A stretch of DNA of 64,000 nucleotides from Actinomycetota bacterium (GTDB lineage Bacteria > Actinomycetota > Acidimicrobiia > Acidimicrobiales > Iamiaceae), in NCBI GenBank assembly GCA_016185275.1, contig JACPNX010000006.1, forward strand, positions 1 to 64,000, written 5' to 3'. The notes under the pieces are model-generated. The model worked only from the letters and a program-made list of their open reading frames with translations, was not told the origin of the DNA and ran no database searches. Made by a program: the position numbers and the translations under genes. Positions 1 through 6,543 of the stretch are shown here, one piece after another (within the stretch, counting starts at the first letter, position 1; every line of letters starts with the position of its first letter).

Positions 1-327
1 CCTCGACGCGGCCGCCGCTGCTCACCCCGAACGGTTCACCAAGCGACCCACCCCAGCCAAGATCCCCACCAAAGCCTGGATCAACAAACCAACCATCCAA
101 TCCGCATAGAACCCCGGCAACCAGCTATTGACAGGTTCCGAGGCTCTCATCGGAACCCTCTCCGTCGCAGCGCGCCGAAGCGCGCACCCGACCGCCAGCA
201 CGACACCGCGCGGACTTCCAATGACTTGCCAATGGAGTGTGGGTTGCGGGCCCCGTTTTGGGCGCGCGAGCGCCGGGACGGCGCGGCGAACGCCCTGCTC
301 AGTGTCCCAGAGCGGATCGCTCGCCGC
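1..327. other. Gene-poor edge of accessory region
   Basis: I see no convincing protein gene here. The open frames on both strands are antisense or out-of-phase to the tRNA fragment that follows and have no recognisable domains. The only structured element is a short repeated motif at 218-236. A hydrophobic peptide readable on the minus strand near 22-90 could be the start of something, but it has no support. Confidence 0.4.
218..236 (+). repeat. CCAATG-type direct repeat, copy 1
   Basis: The 19-mer ccaatgacttgccaatgga contains CCAATG twice, 5 bases apart. A 17/19 match lies at 3123-3141 in the same orientation. The two copies bracket the IS, Doc fragment and toxin-antitoxin genes. Short direct repeats of this kind near a tRNA 3' end resemble arm-type integrase sites, but that role is inferred and no integrase is visible. 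Confidence 0.4.
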
Positions 328-373
328 TTTGCCAAGGTGAGGGTCGCGGGTTCGAATCCCGTCGTCCGCTCCA
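328..373 (+). pseudogene. tRNA-Gly(GCC) 3' fragment, probable attachment-site scar
   Basis: The stretch carries the 3' half of a tRNA: the GCC anticodon with its TTGCCAA loop (anticodon at 331-333), a good T-arm (gcggg/ttcgaat/cccgt) and an acceptor 3' strand ending gtccgct-cca with encoded CCA. The anticodon stem is mispaired. The sequence upstream gives neither a D-arm at the proper distance nor a complete 5' acceptor with normal spacing, although agcggat at 311-317 could pair with the acceptor strand. A 3' tRNA piece beside an IS and a toxin-antitoxin pair is typical of integration at a tRNA gene. Known: many integrases target tRNA 3' ends. Inferred: that this happened here. Confidence 0.65.
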
Positions 374-498
374 CGAAAGTCCCGGTGAGAGGCGCCGCGC
401 AAGCAGCGCCTCTCTTCTGCTGTACGGGCGAGTGTCCATCCGTTGGTCCATCCACGCGTCACACCGTGTGCGCGGACCCGGTTCATGGTGGACATCGT

Positions 499-576
499 GG
501 CCCCGGTAGCTGGTTGACAGTTTTGGGACGCGGCCCCGGTACCTGGGCGACGGTGGCCCCGGTTCCCGGCTGACAC
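499..576 (+). repeat. IS left end: three direct copies of terminal motif
   Basis: Copies of a 22-base motif starting ggccccggt lie at 499-520, 532-553 and 555-576, each with a gac core near its 3' end. They are the inverted counterparts of the right-end copies and probably bind transposase. Confidence 0.7.
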
Positions 577-654
577 TCGAAGGTCCACCAGCTGGCGGAT
601 GCCGCCTTCTTCGCTGTGGTCATTGTCGACCGCAGATCCGGAGGAGGCCCGTCG

Positions 655-1881
655 GTGTTGGTGAGGCTCGAGTTGGTGGAACGGCGGTATCAGGCGGTGT
701 TGGAGGTCCTCAACGATGGTGCGTCGGGAGCACCCGGGGTGGGGGCCGCGCACGATCGTGTTCTGGCTCGAACGCGAGGGCGTGGCGCCGTTGCCAGGTC
801 GGACGTCGGTGGAGCGGTGCTTGGTCCGCCACGGGCTCGTAACCCCGCAGGCGCGCAAGCGCAAGCGCTCGGACTACAAGCGTTGGGAGCGGTCTCGGGC
901 GATGGAGTTGTGGCAGATGGACATCGTCGGCGGGGTGCGGCTCGTCGATGGGTCCGAGGCGAAGTGGTGGCGCGGGCGACAGCGCGGCCGGTGTGCGACG
1001 CGCTCGGCCTGGCGATGCGCCGCCCCGGGGTGCCGGATCAGGTCCTGACAGACAACGGCAAGGTCTTCACGGCCCGGTTCGGCCCCGGGCCGGGGCCGGT
1101 GCTGTTCGACCGCATCTGCACCGAGAACGGGATCACTCACCTCCTCACCGCACCCCGGTCGCCCACGACGACGGGAAAGGTGGAGCACTGGCACAAGACC
1201 CTGCGCGGCGAGTTCTTGACCGGCAAGGTCTTCGCGTCCCTCGACGATGCCCAGACCCAGCTCGATGGCTGGGTGCGGCACTACCACCATGAGCGCCCAC
1301 ACCAGTCGATCGGTCGGGTGCCACCGATCGAACGGTTCCAGCTGGCCGCCCAGAGCTCGGGCCCGGTCGAGGCACCGCCGCCCGAGCCGGCCGACATCGG
1401 CGTCCCGGTGACCACGCGACGGGTGAGCGCGAAGGGAACGATCAGCTTCGCCGCCGCGCAGTACAAGGCCGGCGTGTGGCTCGCCGGTCAAGAAGTCGAG
1501 GTCGTCTGCGAGGGCGGGCTGGTGCAGCTCCATCACCGGGCTGTGCTGATCGCGACTCACGCCCGCCGCCACGCGCCCGAGAAGCAGGCTGCCGGGAGGC
1601 AGCGAGGTCGGCGGTTGCCGCCGGCGCCGAAGAAGGTGACCGCGGCGTCGGTCATCCGCAAGGTCGACTCGTCGGGCAACGTGTGCTTCGCCGGCACCAG
1701 CTACCGGGTCGGCAACACCTACCGGCGCCGCCAAGTCCAAGTCGCCATCGTCGGCGACACCGTCGAGATCTCGGTCGGCGAGCAGCTCATCCGCTCCCAC
1801 CGCGGCCGCCACGACCGCACCCGCGAACACGGTGCGCTCGCCAACCCCGGCGGTCGAGCGAACCGCATCAACGCCGCCTGA
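655..1881 (+). pseudogene. IS481-family DDE transposase, two internal frameshifts
   Basis: Homology runs through three reading frames. The first segment (655 to about 716) starts at GTG behind a gaggagg ribosome site and holds the N-terminal residues ELVERRYQAVLEVLNDG. The frame then jumps to a segment starting REHPGWGPRT, so most of the helix-turn-helix region is missing. That segment carries the first catalytic Asp in WQMDIV and ends near 961, where a second frame change loses the stretch before VVARATARPV. The last segment has the second Asp (LTDNGK), the Glu (TTGKVEHWHK) and the C-terminal beta domains, ending at TGA 1881. No single frame can make an active enzyme. Known: IS481 transposases use an rve-type DDE core. 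Inferred: two small deletions caused the shifts. Confidence 0.8.
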
Positions 1882-1901
1882 GCATCACGAACGGGTTCGA
1901 A

Positions 1902-1948
1902 GTGTCAGCCACCTACCGGGGCCGAACTGTCACCCGGGTACCGGGGCT
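1902..1948 (-). repeat. IS right end: two copies of terminal motif
   Basis: Complementary copies of the left-end motif lie at 1902-1923 and 1927-1948. The inner one matches the left copy at 555-576 most closely, with identical flanking ggccccggt and ggctgacac. The outer one marks the right boundary. Confidence 0.7.
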
Positions 1949-2049
1949 TGACAAGCGATGAAGGGCCACAAGCCTCGGCGTTCGGGAGCGTGCCGGCTGG
2001 CGGTGTTCGCCGGCCTTCGTCGCAGCGACCTGCTTCGCCTCATGAGGCT

Positions 2050-2200
2050 GGCGGCTCTTGTGGAGGGACGGCCAGCCGTTCATCTCGACGAACAGCCGGA
2101 GCGCCACCCACGCGGCTCGCTTGTTGCCCTCGGGGAGGGGATGGTTCGCAGCGAGGCGGACGAGCAGCGAGCAGCGACCCGGCAGAGCGGCATCACTCCC
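2050..2200 (-). pseudogene. Doc/Fic toxin fragment
   Basis: On the minus strand, about 50 residues match the core of Doc-type Fic proteins: LLVRLAANHPLPEGNKRAAW, followed by a helix ending FVEMNGWP. This is the Fic HxxxxGNKR motif. The sequence before and after it no longer reads as Fic, so the N-terminus and C-terminus are lost. Doc proteins are normally about 125 residues. Known: Doc phosphorylates EF-Tu and pairs with Phd; no Phd partner is seen. The fragment lies between the IS right end and an intact toxin-antitoxin pair, which suggests repeated decay of accessory modules here. Confidence 0.7.
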
Positions 2201-2282
2201 GCGGATCGACCTGGACGGCGGACGTCGCCACGGACGGAGTGGTCGGCGCCGACCCGTTGAACTGCTATCAGTCGGACGCGAG

Positions 2283-2633
2283 CTACAGGGCCACGGCCAG
2301 GTCCTGCCACGCGTTGGCGTCCGGCCGCTCGTCGAGCAGGCGCGCAACGCCGCCGACGATCTTGCCGAACTCGTTGTGCGCCGGGGTCCAGATGAGGATG
2401 CAGCCGTGGTGATGGCGATCGCCCTCGGCCCACTCCCGCAGCAGTGGGACGAAGTCGCGCGAGTTTCGGGTGATGAGGGTCCGTCGCTGCTCCGCAGCGA
2501 GGGCGAGCACCTCGGGATCGGCGAGCGCACCGAGAGCCGCATCGCTGGCGAGGCTCAGAACATCGTGACCGCGACCTTCGAGCGGGCGACCGACCCGCTT
2601 CGGTGACAGGTTGGCGTCGAGGAGGAGCCGCAC
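2283..2633 (-). CDS. DUF5615 PIN-like toxin candidate
   Basis: A 116-residue protein starting MRLLLDANLSPKRV, the hallmark start of DUF5615/Mut7-C-like PIN-fold proteins. An acidic residue (Asp6) sits in the first strand and another in the ITRNSRDF motif near residue 80; both are typical metal-binding positions of PIN nucleases. The GTG start at 2633 directly follows the upstream gene's stop codon, so the two are translationally coupled. Known: DUF5615 genes commonly pair with DUF433-type antitoxins and are predicted RNases. Toxicity and target here are inferred. The length is normal for the family and it looks intact. Confidence 0.75.
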   Translation of the reverse strand: MRLLLDANLSPKRVGRPLEGRGHDVLSLASDAALGALADPEVLALAAEQRRTLITRNSRDFVPLLREWAEGDRHHHGCILIWTPAHNEFGKIVGGVARLLDERPDANAWQDLAVAL

Positions 2634-3047
2634 TCAGGTTCGGGCGACCTCGACGAAGGGATGGAGCATCTGCAGCTCGTCAAGCGGCTGGCGGTTCTCT
2701 TCGATGAACCGCTGGATCTCGTCGGGATACGCGTCGCGGTACGCGAGCGCAAGGCGGATCTGGGCAGGGGACAGATGGCTGTCCTTGGCCAGCGCCTCCG
2801 GGGATCCGAAGTCCTCGGCCATGTGGGCGATCTCCCACACGTCGAGGCCGGACCCGATGACCCAGGCGCGCCGGTTCACGTCGTCACCGCGGAAGGCGAC
2901 GCCGGGGAATCGCCGGGCGCGCGCAGCCTCCTCGGTGAAGGACTCGACGACGGCGCTCTTGGAACGGCGCGTGCGTCGAGCCTCAGCCTCCACGAGCCGC
3001 TCCGTCGCGGTCTCGAGTCGGACGCTGAACGGCTGTCCCTTGGCCAT
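2634..3047 (-). CDS. DUF433-type antitoxin candidate
   Basis: A 137-residue protein that begins MAKGQPFSVRLETATERLV, a short N-terminal DNA-binding-like region, and continues with a DUF433-like part containing GTGLDVWE-type sequence (here GSGLDVWEIAHM) and a HLSPAQIRLALAYRDAY helix. It is the first gene of the pair with the PIN-like toxin and directly abuts it. The ATG at 3047 is preceded by gagagagg on the minus strand. Known: such proteins usually neutralise DUF5615 toxins and autoregulate. A small inverted motif, ctgtagacag, lies about 25 bp upstream and could be the operator, but this is only a guess. Confidence 0.7.
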   Translation of the reverse strand: MAKGQPFSVRLETATERLVEAEARRTRRSKSAVVESFTEEAARARRFPGVAFRGDDVNRRAWVIGSGLDVWEIAHMAEDFGSPEALAKDSHLSPAQIRLALAYRDAYPDEIQRFIEENRQPLDELQMLHPFVEVART

Positions 3048-3420
3048 GGTCGCCTCTCTCGCTACAACTGTCTACAGCGTAACCGGGAGAGCAGTTCCGC
3101 CGCGAAGGTGAGGCTCCGGCTGCCAATGACCGGCCAATGGATCCGTCTGCTCCACGCGTGCGGTCAGCGTCGAGGAGCGCTGCGCTCGTGCGGGGACCGC
3201 GGCGGCGACGTTGCGGGCCGGCGCGGTCAACGGTCCGGAGATCGACCTCGACATCCTGTGGGTGCCGGTCATCGTGACCTCCTCGTCCGGCCCCGACCGT
3301 TCCACGGGACCCCTCGCCAGGCGTTTGCCGCGTCGACAGCAAGCTCATGGCAAGCCCGAGAGCGCATCCTCGCCAGGTCGCCGGCATCCGGCCGGCGACC
3401 GACGACGAAAGGGAACGACC
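3048..3420. other. Intergenic region, no supported gene
   Basis: No open frame here has domain-like sequence. It contains the upstream region of the toxin-antitoxin operon (minus strand, near 3048-3085), the second CCAATG repeat at 3123-3141, and the leader of the plus-strand cupin gene. It may mark the junction between accessory DNA and the host backbone. Confidence 0.4.
3123..3141 (+). repeat. CCAATG-type direct repeat, copy 2
   Basis: The 19-mer ccaatgaccggccaatgga differs from the copy at 218-236 only at two central bases. Same orientation, about 2.9 kb away, on the other side of the mobile and toxin genes. Confidence 0.4.
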
Positions 3421-3777
3421 ATGGCACAAGCCGAGCAGAAGACCTTCCGCGCTCCAGACGAGACGCGCACCTTCGACCTCGGAGAGGTCGACCTGCTGAA
3501 GATCGGTGGAAGCGAGATCGGCCGCCTCACGCTCCAGCCCGGGTGGCGGTGGTCCGAGCACGTCAAGCCGATCGCCGGAACGGAGCTGTGCGAGGCGCCG
3601 CACTTCCAGTACCACGTCCAGGGCCGGCTCCACATCGTGATGGCCGACGGGAGTGAGTTCGACGCCGGGCCGGGCGACGTCACCGCCCTGCCCCAGGGGC
3701 ACGACGCCTGGGTCGTCGGCGACGAGGCCGTCGTCCTGGTCGACTGGTGGGGGGCGTCGAACGACGCGAAGACCTGA
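3421..3777 (+). CDS. Cupin-domain protein
   Basis: A 118-residue single-domain cupin. The first motif region around WRWSEHVKPI and CEAPHFQYHVQG supplies His residues, and the second around DAGPGDVTALPQGHDAWVV supplies the glycine turn and another His, a normal metal-site layout. The ATG at 3421 follows a gaaaggga ribosome site at good spacing. No signal peptide is seen, so it is cytoplasmic. The substrate cannot be told: small cupins include isomerases, dioxygenases and sugar- or hormone-binding proteins. It is alone, next to a membrane protein on the same strand. Confidence 0.75.
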   Translation: MAQAEQKTFRAPDETRTFDLGEVDLLKIGGSEIGRLTLQPGWRWSEHVKPIAGTELCEAPHFQYHVQGRLHIVMADGSEFDAGPGDVTALPQGHDAWVVGDEAVVLVDWWGASNDAKT

Positions 3778-3822
3778 CGCACGGAGAGCCTCCGTGGTCC
3801 GGCGGGCCGTAGCGTTGCGACC

Positions 3823-4326
3823 GTGGAGATCATCCTCGACGAGCACCGCGCTCGCCGGGACGCGGCCCGGTGGCGGCTGCTGATCGGGACGGCCGTATCT
3901 GCGGCGCTGGTGGGTGGGCTGCTCGGCGTGGTCGGCGCCGTGGCCGGAGGTCGCGTGGCCTCACGGGACGCCGACCGTGACCGCCGGGCCGATCAGCGCA
4001 TCGCCGCCGACGCGGCGGCCCTGCAGGTCGTCGACTCGCTGCCCGGTGACCTGCGCGAGTACGAGGTCGGGGTGGCGGCCGGGGACCGCGTGGTGCGGGC
4101 GGTGGTCCGGTCGAGGCTCGCCGACCGCCGGACCGAGCTGCGCGCCGCGATGGCCCGCGCCCAGGTGGTCGGCTCCCCGGCCGTGGCCCGGCGGCTCGGG
4201 GCCATCGACGCCACCCTCACGCGTGCCCTGCTGGCCCGGACAGCGGCCGAGGTCCGTTCGGCGCGCTCCCAGCTCGCCCGGGACACCGCCTCGCTCGAGG
4301 CGGAAGCTCGCGCCTCCGCCGGCTGA
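3823..4326 (+). CDS. Single-pass membrane protein of unknown function
   Basis: A 167-residue protein starting at GTG 3823. Residues 1-20 are charged, followed by one hydrophobic helix of about residues 22-45 rich in Ala/Gly/Val, then an Arg/Ala-rich helical region with DADRDRRADQRIAADAAALQ and repeated Ala/Arg/Glu heptads likely to form a coiled coil. I do not recognise the family. By layout it is an anchored protein with a long helical domain; which side of the membrane that domain faces is not resolved. It lies 45 bp after the cupin gene. Confidence 0.55.
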   Translation: MEIILDEHRARRDAARWRLLIGTAVSAALVGGLLGVVGAVAGGRVASRDADRDRRADQRIAADAAALQVVDSLPGDLREYEVGVAAGDRVVRAVVRSRLADRRTELRAAMARAQVVGSPAVARRLGAIDATLTRALLARTAAEVRSARSQLARDTASLEAEARASAG

Positions 4327-4346
4327 ACCCGCGAGTGCGGGGGAGC

Positions 4347-4478
4347 TCAGTGCGAGCCGCGGGAGCTGGTGTCACAGAGACCGGCGAGGAGCAGCCCACC
4401 GGCCCCTCCCAGCCAGGCGGCGACGAGCAGAAGAAGGACGGGCACGCGGCTCGCCCTACCCACCGCGTCCGCCACCAC
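4347..4478 (-). CDS. Small single-pass membrane peptide, candidate
   Basis: A 43-residue frame on the minus strand beginning with tandem GTG codons (VVADAVGRASRVPV) and containing one strong hydrophobic stretch, LLLLVAAWLGGAGGLLLAGL, before a short polar tail. It sits 38 bp downstream of another small minus-strand membrane gene, so the two may form a tiny operon. There is no homology evidence and no clear ribosome site, so this is tentative. The hydrophobic segment is more regular than expected by chance in this GC-rich DNA. Confidence 0.3.
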   Translation of the reverse strand: MVADAVGRASRVPVLLLLVAAWLGGAGGLLLAGLCDTSSRGSH

Positions 4479-4516
4479 CCGCGCACCAGCGGGAGGCGGA
4501 CCGTCGCGGGGACGGG

Positions 4517-4762
4517 TCAGCCCGAGAGCGCCATGGCCACCAGGAGCACCCCGATCAGGGCCACGAGCAGGGCCAGTGCGGGTCCCGACGTGGGCAAGGC
4601 CCGGGCTGGCGCGTCCGACAGCTCGTCATCGATCCGGCGGTTCCACTTCACGGCGAGGGCTCGGACCGAGTCGTCGACCGAAGCGTCAGTTCGTAGGTGC
4701 GTCGCCACGGTTCGTGACTCTGGCAGAACGCCACTCGGGATGGGATGGGCCATACGGCCCAT
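4517..4762 (-). CDS. Small C-tail-anchored membrane protein, candidate
   Basis: An 81-residue frame with a polar N-terminal part (DASVDDSVRALAVKWNRRID near residues 26-45) and one C-terminal hydrophobic helix, PALALLVALIGVLLVAMALS, directly before the stop. This tail-anchor layout is coherent and the hydrophobic codons agree with actinobacterial usage. It is divergent from the STAS gene at 4834, sharing a 71-bp intergenic region. The family is not recognised and the choice of ATG at 4762 is not backed by a strong ribosome site. Confidence 0.4.
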   Translation of the reverse strand: MGRMAHPIPSGVLPESRTVATHLRTDASVDDSVRALAVKWNRRIDDELSDAPARALPTSGPALALLVALIGVLLVAMALSG

Positions 4763-4833
4763 TCGGGGGACCCCGGCGAAGTGGCTATGGTGCCGCGTCC
4801 GGACCGGCGGCTCGGGTCGAGCGGAGGCGCTTC

Positions 4834-5163
4834 GTGACGAACGGGACCGAGGTCGAGTGGACGCCGGGTACCTCGCTGGTCGTCGTCCGGGGTGAGGTCG
4901 ACCTCGGCGCGCGCCGGCACCTGAGCGGTGTCTTGTGCTCGGCCGTCGACGCCGCCGAACCCGACGCGGACCTCGTGGTCGACCTCGGCGGCGTCGCGTT
5001 CATGGACTCGACCGGCCTGCAATGCCTGGTGAGCGCACATCGGCGGGCCGCGGCGCGCGGGGTCCGGCTGGTGCTCGGACCGGTCAGCGAGCCGACCAGC
5101 CTGGTCATCCGCACCACCGGGCTCGATGCGCTGTTCCACTTCGACCCGCCGCTGGCCGACTGA
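4834..5163 (+). CDS. STAS-domain protein (anti-sigma-factor antagonist type)
   Basis: A 109-residue single STAS domain. The GTG start at 4834 follows gcggagg at 6 bases. The strand pattern SLVVVRGEVDLGARRHL and the loop motif GVAFMDSTGLQCLV match SpoIIAA/RsbV proteins. The loop DST carries the residue that a partner kinase would phosphorylate. Known: these proteins bind anti-sigma factors in a phosphorylation-dependent way. No kinase or sigma gene adjoins it, so the partner is unknown. It is one of three orphan STAS proteins in the window. Confidence 0.85.
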   Translation: MTNGTEVEWTPGTSLVVVRGEVDLGARRHLSGVLCSAVDAAEPDADLVVDLGGVAFMDSTGLQCLVSAHRRAAARGVRLVLGPVSEPTSLVIRTTGLDALFHFDPPLAD

Positions 5164-5193
5164 GAAGGGCGGCCGTCCCCGCCCCGAGGCCGG

Positions 5194-5361
5194 TCAGCCG
5201 ACCGCGCCCTCCTGCCCTGGGTCCGCGGCGCGGGTCACCGTGGCTCGCATGCCCTCCGCCAGCTGGCGCATCGTGCGGACGCGCTCGAGCAGCTCCGCCG
5301 TGCGCGCCCGCAGCTCGGAGAGGGGCACGGTGTCGTAGCTCGGCTTCGTCGTGTCGACCAT
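5194..5361 (-). CDS. Short helical protein, candidate
   Basis: A 55-residue frame starting at ATG 5361 (MVDTTKPSYDTVPLSELRAR) with an amphipathic helix of heptad character, TAELLERVRTMRQLAEGMRA, then a short acidic-polar tail. It lies on the minus strand directly downstream of the phosphatase gene at 5433-5948 and could be co-transcribed with it. I know no family for it. Its regular helix argues for a real small protein, but the ribosome site is weak. Confidence 0.35.
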   Translation of the reverse strand: MVDTTKPSYDTVPLSELRARTAELLERVRTMRQLAEGMRATVTRAADPGQEGAVG

Positions 5362-5432
5362 GGATCCCACAGTGGGCGGCGCCTGGTGGAGGGTCCCCGC
5401 CGCCTACCCGCATCGGGGTCGGACGTGCACGG

Positions 5433-5948
5433 TCACGCGAGGGCAGCGAGCGTCTCGGCCAGGCGGTCGACCAGAGCGACGACCTCGTGGGCGCAGGCTT
5501 CGAACTCCTCCGCGTCGCCGCCACCCGGGTCGACCACCTCCTCCCACCCCTCGAGCCCGATGCCGGCGAGGCGCAGGGCCGCGACGCGCTCGGCCAGAGC
5601 TCCCGGCACGGCCGGCAGGTCCCGTGCCAGCCGCTTGAGCGTGCCGGTCCGGTCGGCCGCGGCCGGATGCTCGCGGCGGACCCACGCCACGTGCTCCGGC
5701 GCCAGCCCGACGACCAGCGTGGCGTGCTCGAGGTCGGCGGCGGTGCACTGGCGGCTCCGGTGCGGCGGTGGGTCGAGGCCCACGGCCCGGAGCGCGGCTC
5801 TGGTGCGCCAGCTCATGGGCTGACCGTCGATCACCAGCGTGCCGCCGGTCGACACGGGCAAGTGGGGCAGCTTCGCGGCCAAGGCGGCCCCGGCGATGAC
5901 GGAACGAGCGGCGTTGCCCGTGCACAGGAACAGAACCGAGCTGGCCAC
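5433..5948 (-). CDS. Low-molecular-weight protein tyrosine phosphatase
   Basis: A 171-residue protein of the LMW-PTP/arsenate reductase fold. The P-loop CX5R is VLFLCTGNAARS close to the N-terminus, and the first strand fixes the start at GTG 5948; a longer upstream extension would be Pro/Arg-rich and unlike the family. The C-terminal half contains EHVAWVRREHPAAADRTGTL and a late Asp-Pro (EEVVDPGGGD), matching the family's general-acid DP loop. Known function: hydrolysis of phosphotyrosine in proteins. It is divergent from mftA across 156 bp, and a link to mycofactocin is not implied by sequence. Confidence 0.85.
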   Translation of the reverse strand: MASSVLFLCTGNAARSVIAGAALAAKLPHLPVSTGGTLVIDGQPMSWRTRAALRAVGLDPPPHRSRQCTAADLEHATLVVGLAPEHVAWVRREHPAAADRTGTLKRLARDLPAVPGALAERVAALRLAGIGLEGWEEVVDPGGGDAEEFEACAHEVVALVDRLAETLAALA

Positions 5949-6104
5949 GCCGGCATGCTCGCATGGAGGCGGCGCGGCCGCGCCCGACAAGACCCGCGCG
6001 GCGACCCCCGAGCCACGCGGCCACGCGGGCACGCGGCCACGCCCGGGCTATCGTCGCCCCCGCCACGCCGGCCACCGGGCCGGCCCGGAACCCGCGGGAC
6101 GGCC

Positions 6105-6236
6105 ATGACCCCGACGCCCACGTCCACCGAACCCCCGACCTCGGCGGAGCCGACCGACGACGCGGCCGACGTTCTCGTCGAAGACGAGCTGCTCGTCGAG
6201 GAGATCTCGATCGACGGCATGTGCGGCGTCTACTAG
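6105..6236 (+). CDS. mftA: Mycofactocin precursor peptide MftA
   Basis: A 43-residue peptide: a Thr/Pro/Ala-rich variable leader, an acidic recognition region VLVEDELLVEEIS and the invariant C-terminus IDGMCGVY. Known: MftC uses the terminal Val-Tyr to build the cofactor core after oxidative decarboxylation of the tyrosine, and MftE then cuts the peptide. ATG 6105 is the only sensible start; gggac lies upstream. It is the first gene of a block running to 18133, 43 bp before mftB. The leader is enriched in Pro/Thr repeats, which is normal variation in this family. Confidence 0.95.
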   Translation: MTPTPTSTEPPTSAEPTDDAADVLVEDELLVEEISIDGMCGVY

Positions 6237-6279
6237 CCGCCTGCCCGCCCGCCTCGCCACCTCGTCTGCGACCAGCCCG

Positions 6280-6543
6280 ATGATCGATCCCGCCCGCCCG
6301 TACGGGCTCGACCCCCAGGTCGCCCTGCGGCGCGAGCCGTTCGGTGCGCTCGCCTACCACTACGGCAACCGCCGCCTCACGTTCCTCCGCTCGCCGGACC
6401 TCGTCCGCGTCGTGCAGGACCTCGGTCGCCACGACTCGGTGGACGAGGCCCTCGCCGGCTCAGGGGTCGCCCCGGCGCGGTGGCCGGCCTTCCGGGCGGC
6501 GCTGGACTCGCTCGCCGAGAGCGAGGTGATCCGTGCCCGGTAG
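6280..6543 (+). CDS. mftB: Mycofactocin chaperone MftB (PqqD-like)
   Basis: An 87-residue PqqD-type peptide-recognition protein. The family features are the aromatic-rich N-terminal part, ALAYHYGNRRLTFLRSPDLV, and a helical C-terminus. Known: MftB binds the MftA leader and presents it to MftC. The gene overlaps mftC by 11 bp, so translation is coupled. Start at ATG 6280. Length and order (A-B-C) match mycobacterial loci. Confidence 0.92.
   Translation: MIDPARPYGLDPQVALRREPFGALAYHYGNRRLTFLRSPDLVRVVQDLGRHDSVDEALAGSGVAPARWPAFRAALDSLAESEVIRAR

Larger units (their letters stand above)
499..1948 (+). mobile_element. IS481-family insertion sequence, decayed
   Basis: The ends are defined by an inverted 22-mer: ggccccggtagctggttgac at 499-518 on the left matches the complement of 1927-1948 on the right, allowing mismatches. 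Inside lies a broken DDE transposase gene. Further copies of the end motif occur on both sides, three on the left and two on the right, as expected for a multi-site transposase end. I found no clear target-site duplication. The element lies between the tRNA-Gly scar and a Doc/Fic fragment, consistent with insertion into an already mobile region. Confidence 0.8.

Noticed and set aside
311-373. Complete tRNA-Gly gene
   Set aside because: agcggat can pair with the acceptor 3' strand, but there is no D-arm between and the anticodon stem is mispaired.
22-864. 280-residue minus-strand frame containing a GIRTRDP-type sequence
   Set aside because: That peptide is the familiar product of reading a tRNA antisense; here it comes from the tRNA-Gly fragment.
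3072-3305. 77-residue minus-strand frame upstream of the cupin
   Set aside because: No ribosome site, no hydrophobic or domain pattern, and it overlaps the likely toxin-antitoxin promoter region.
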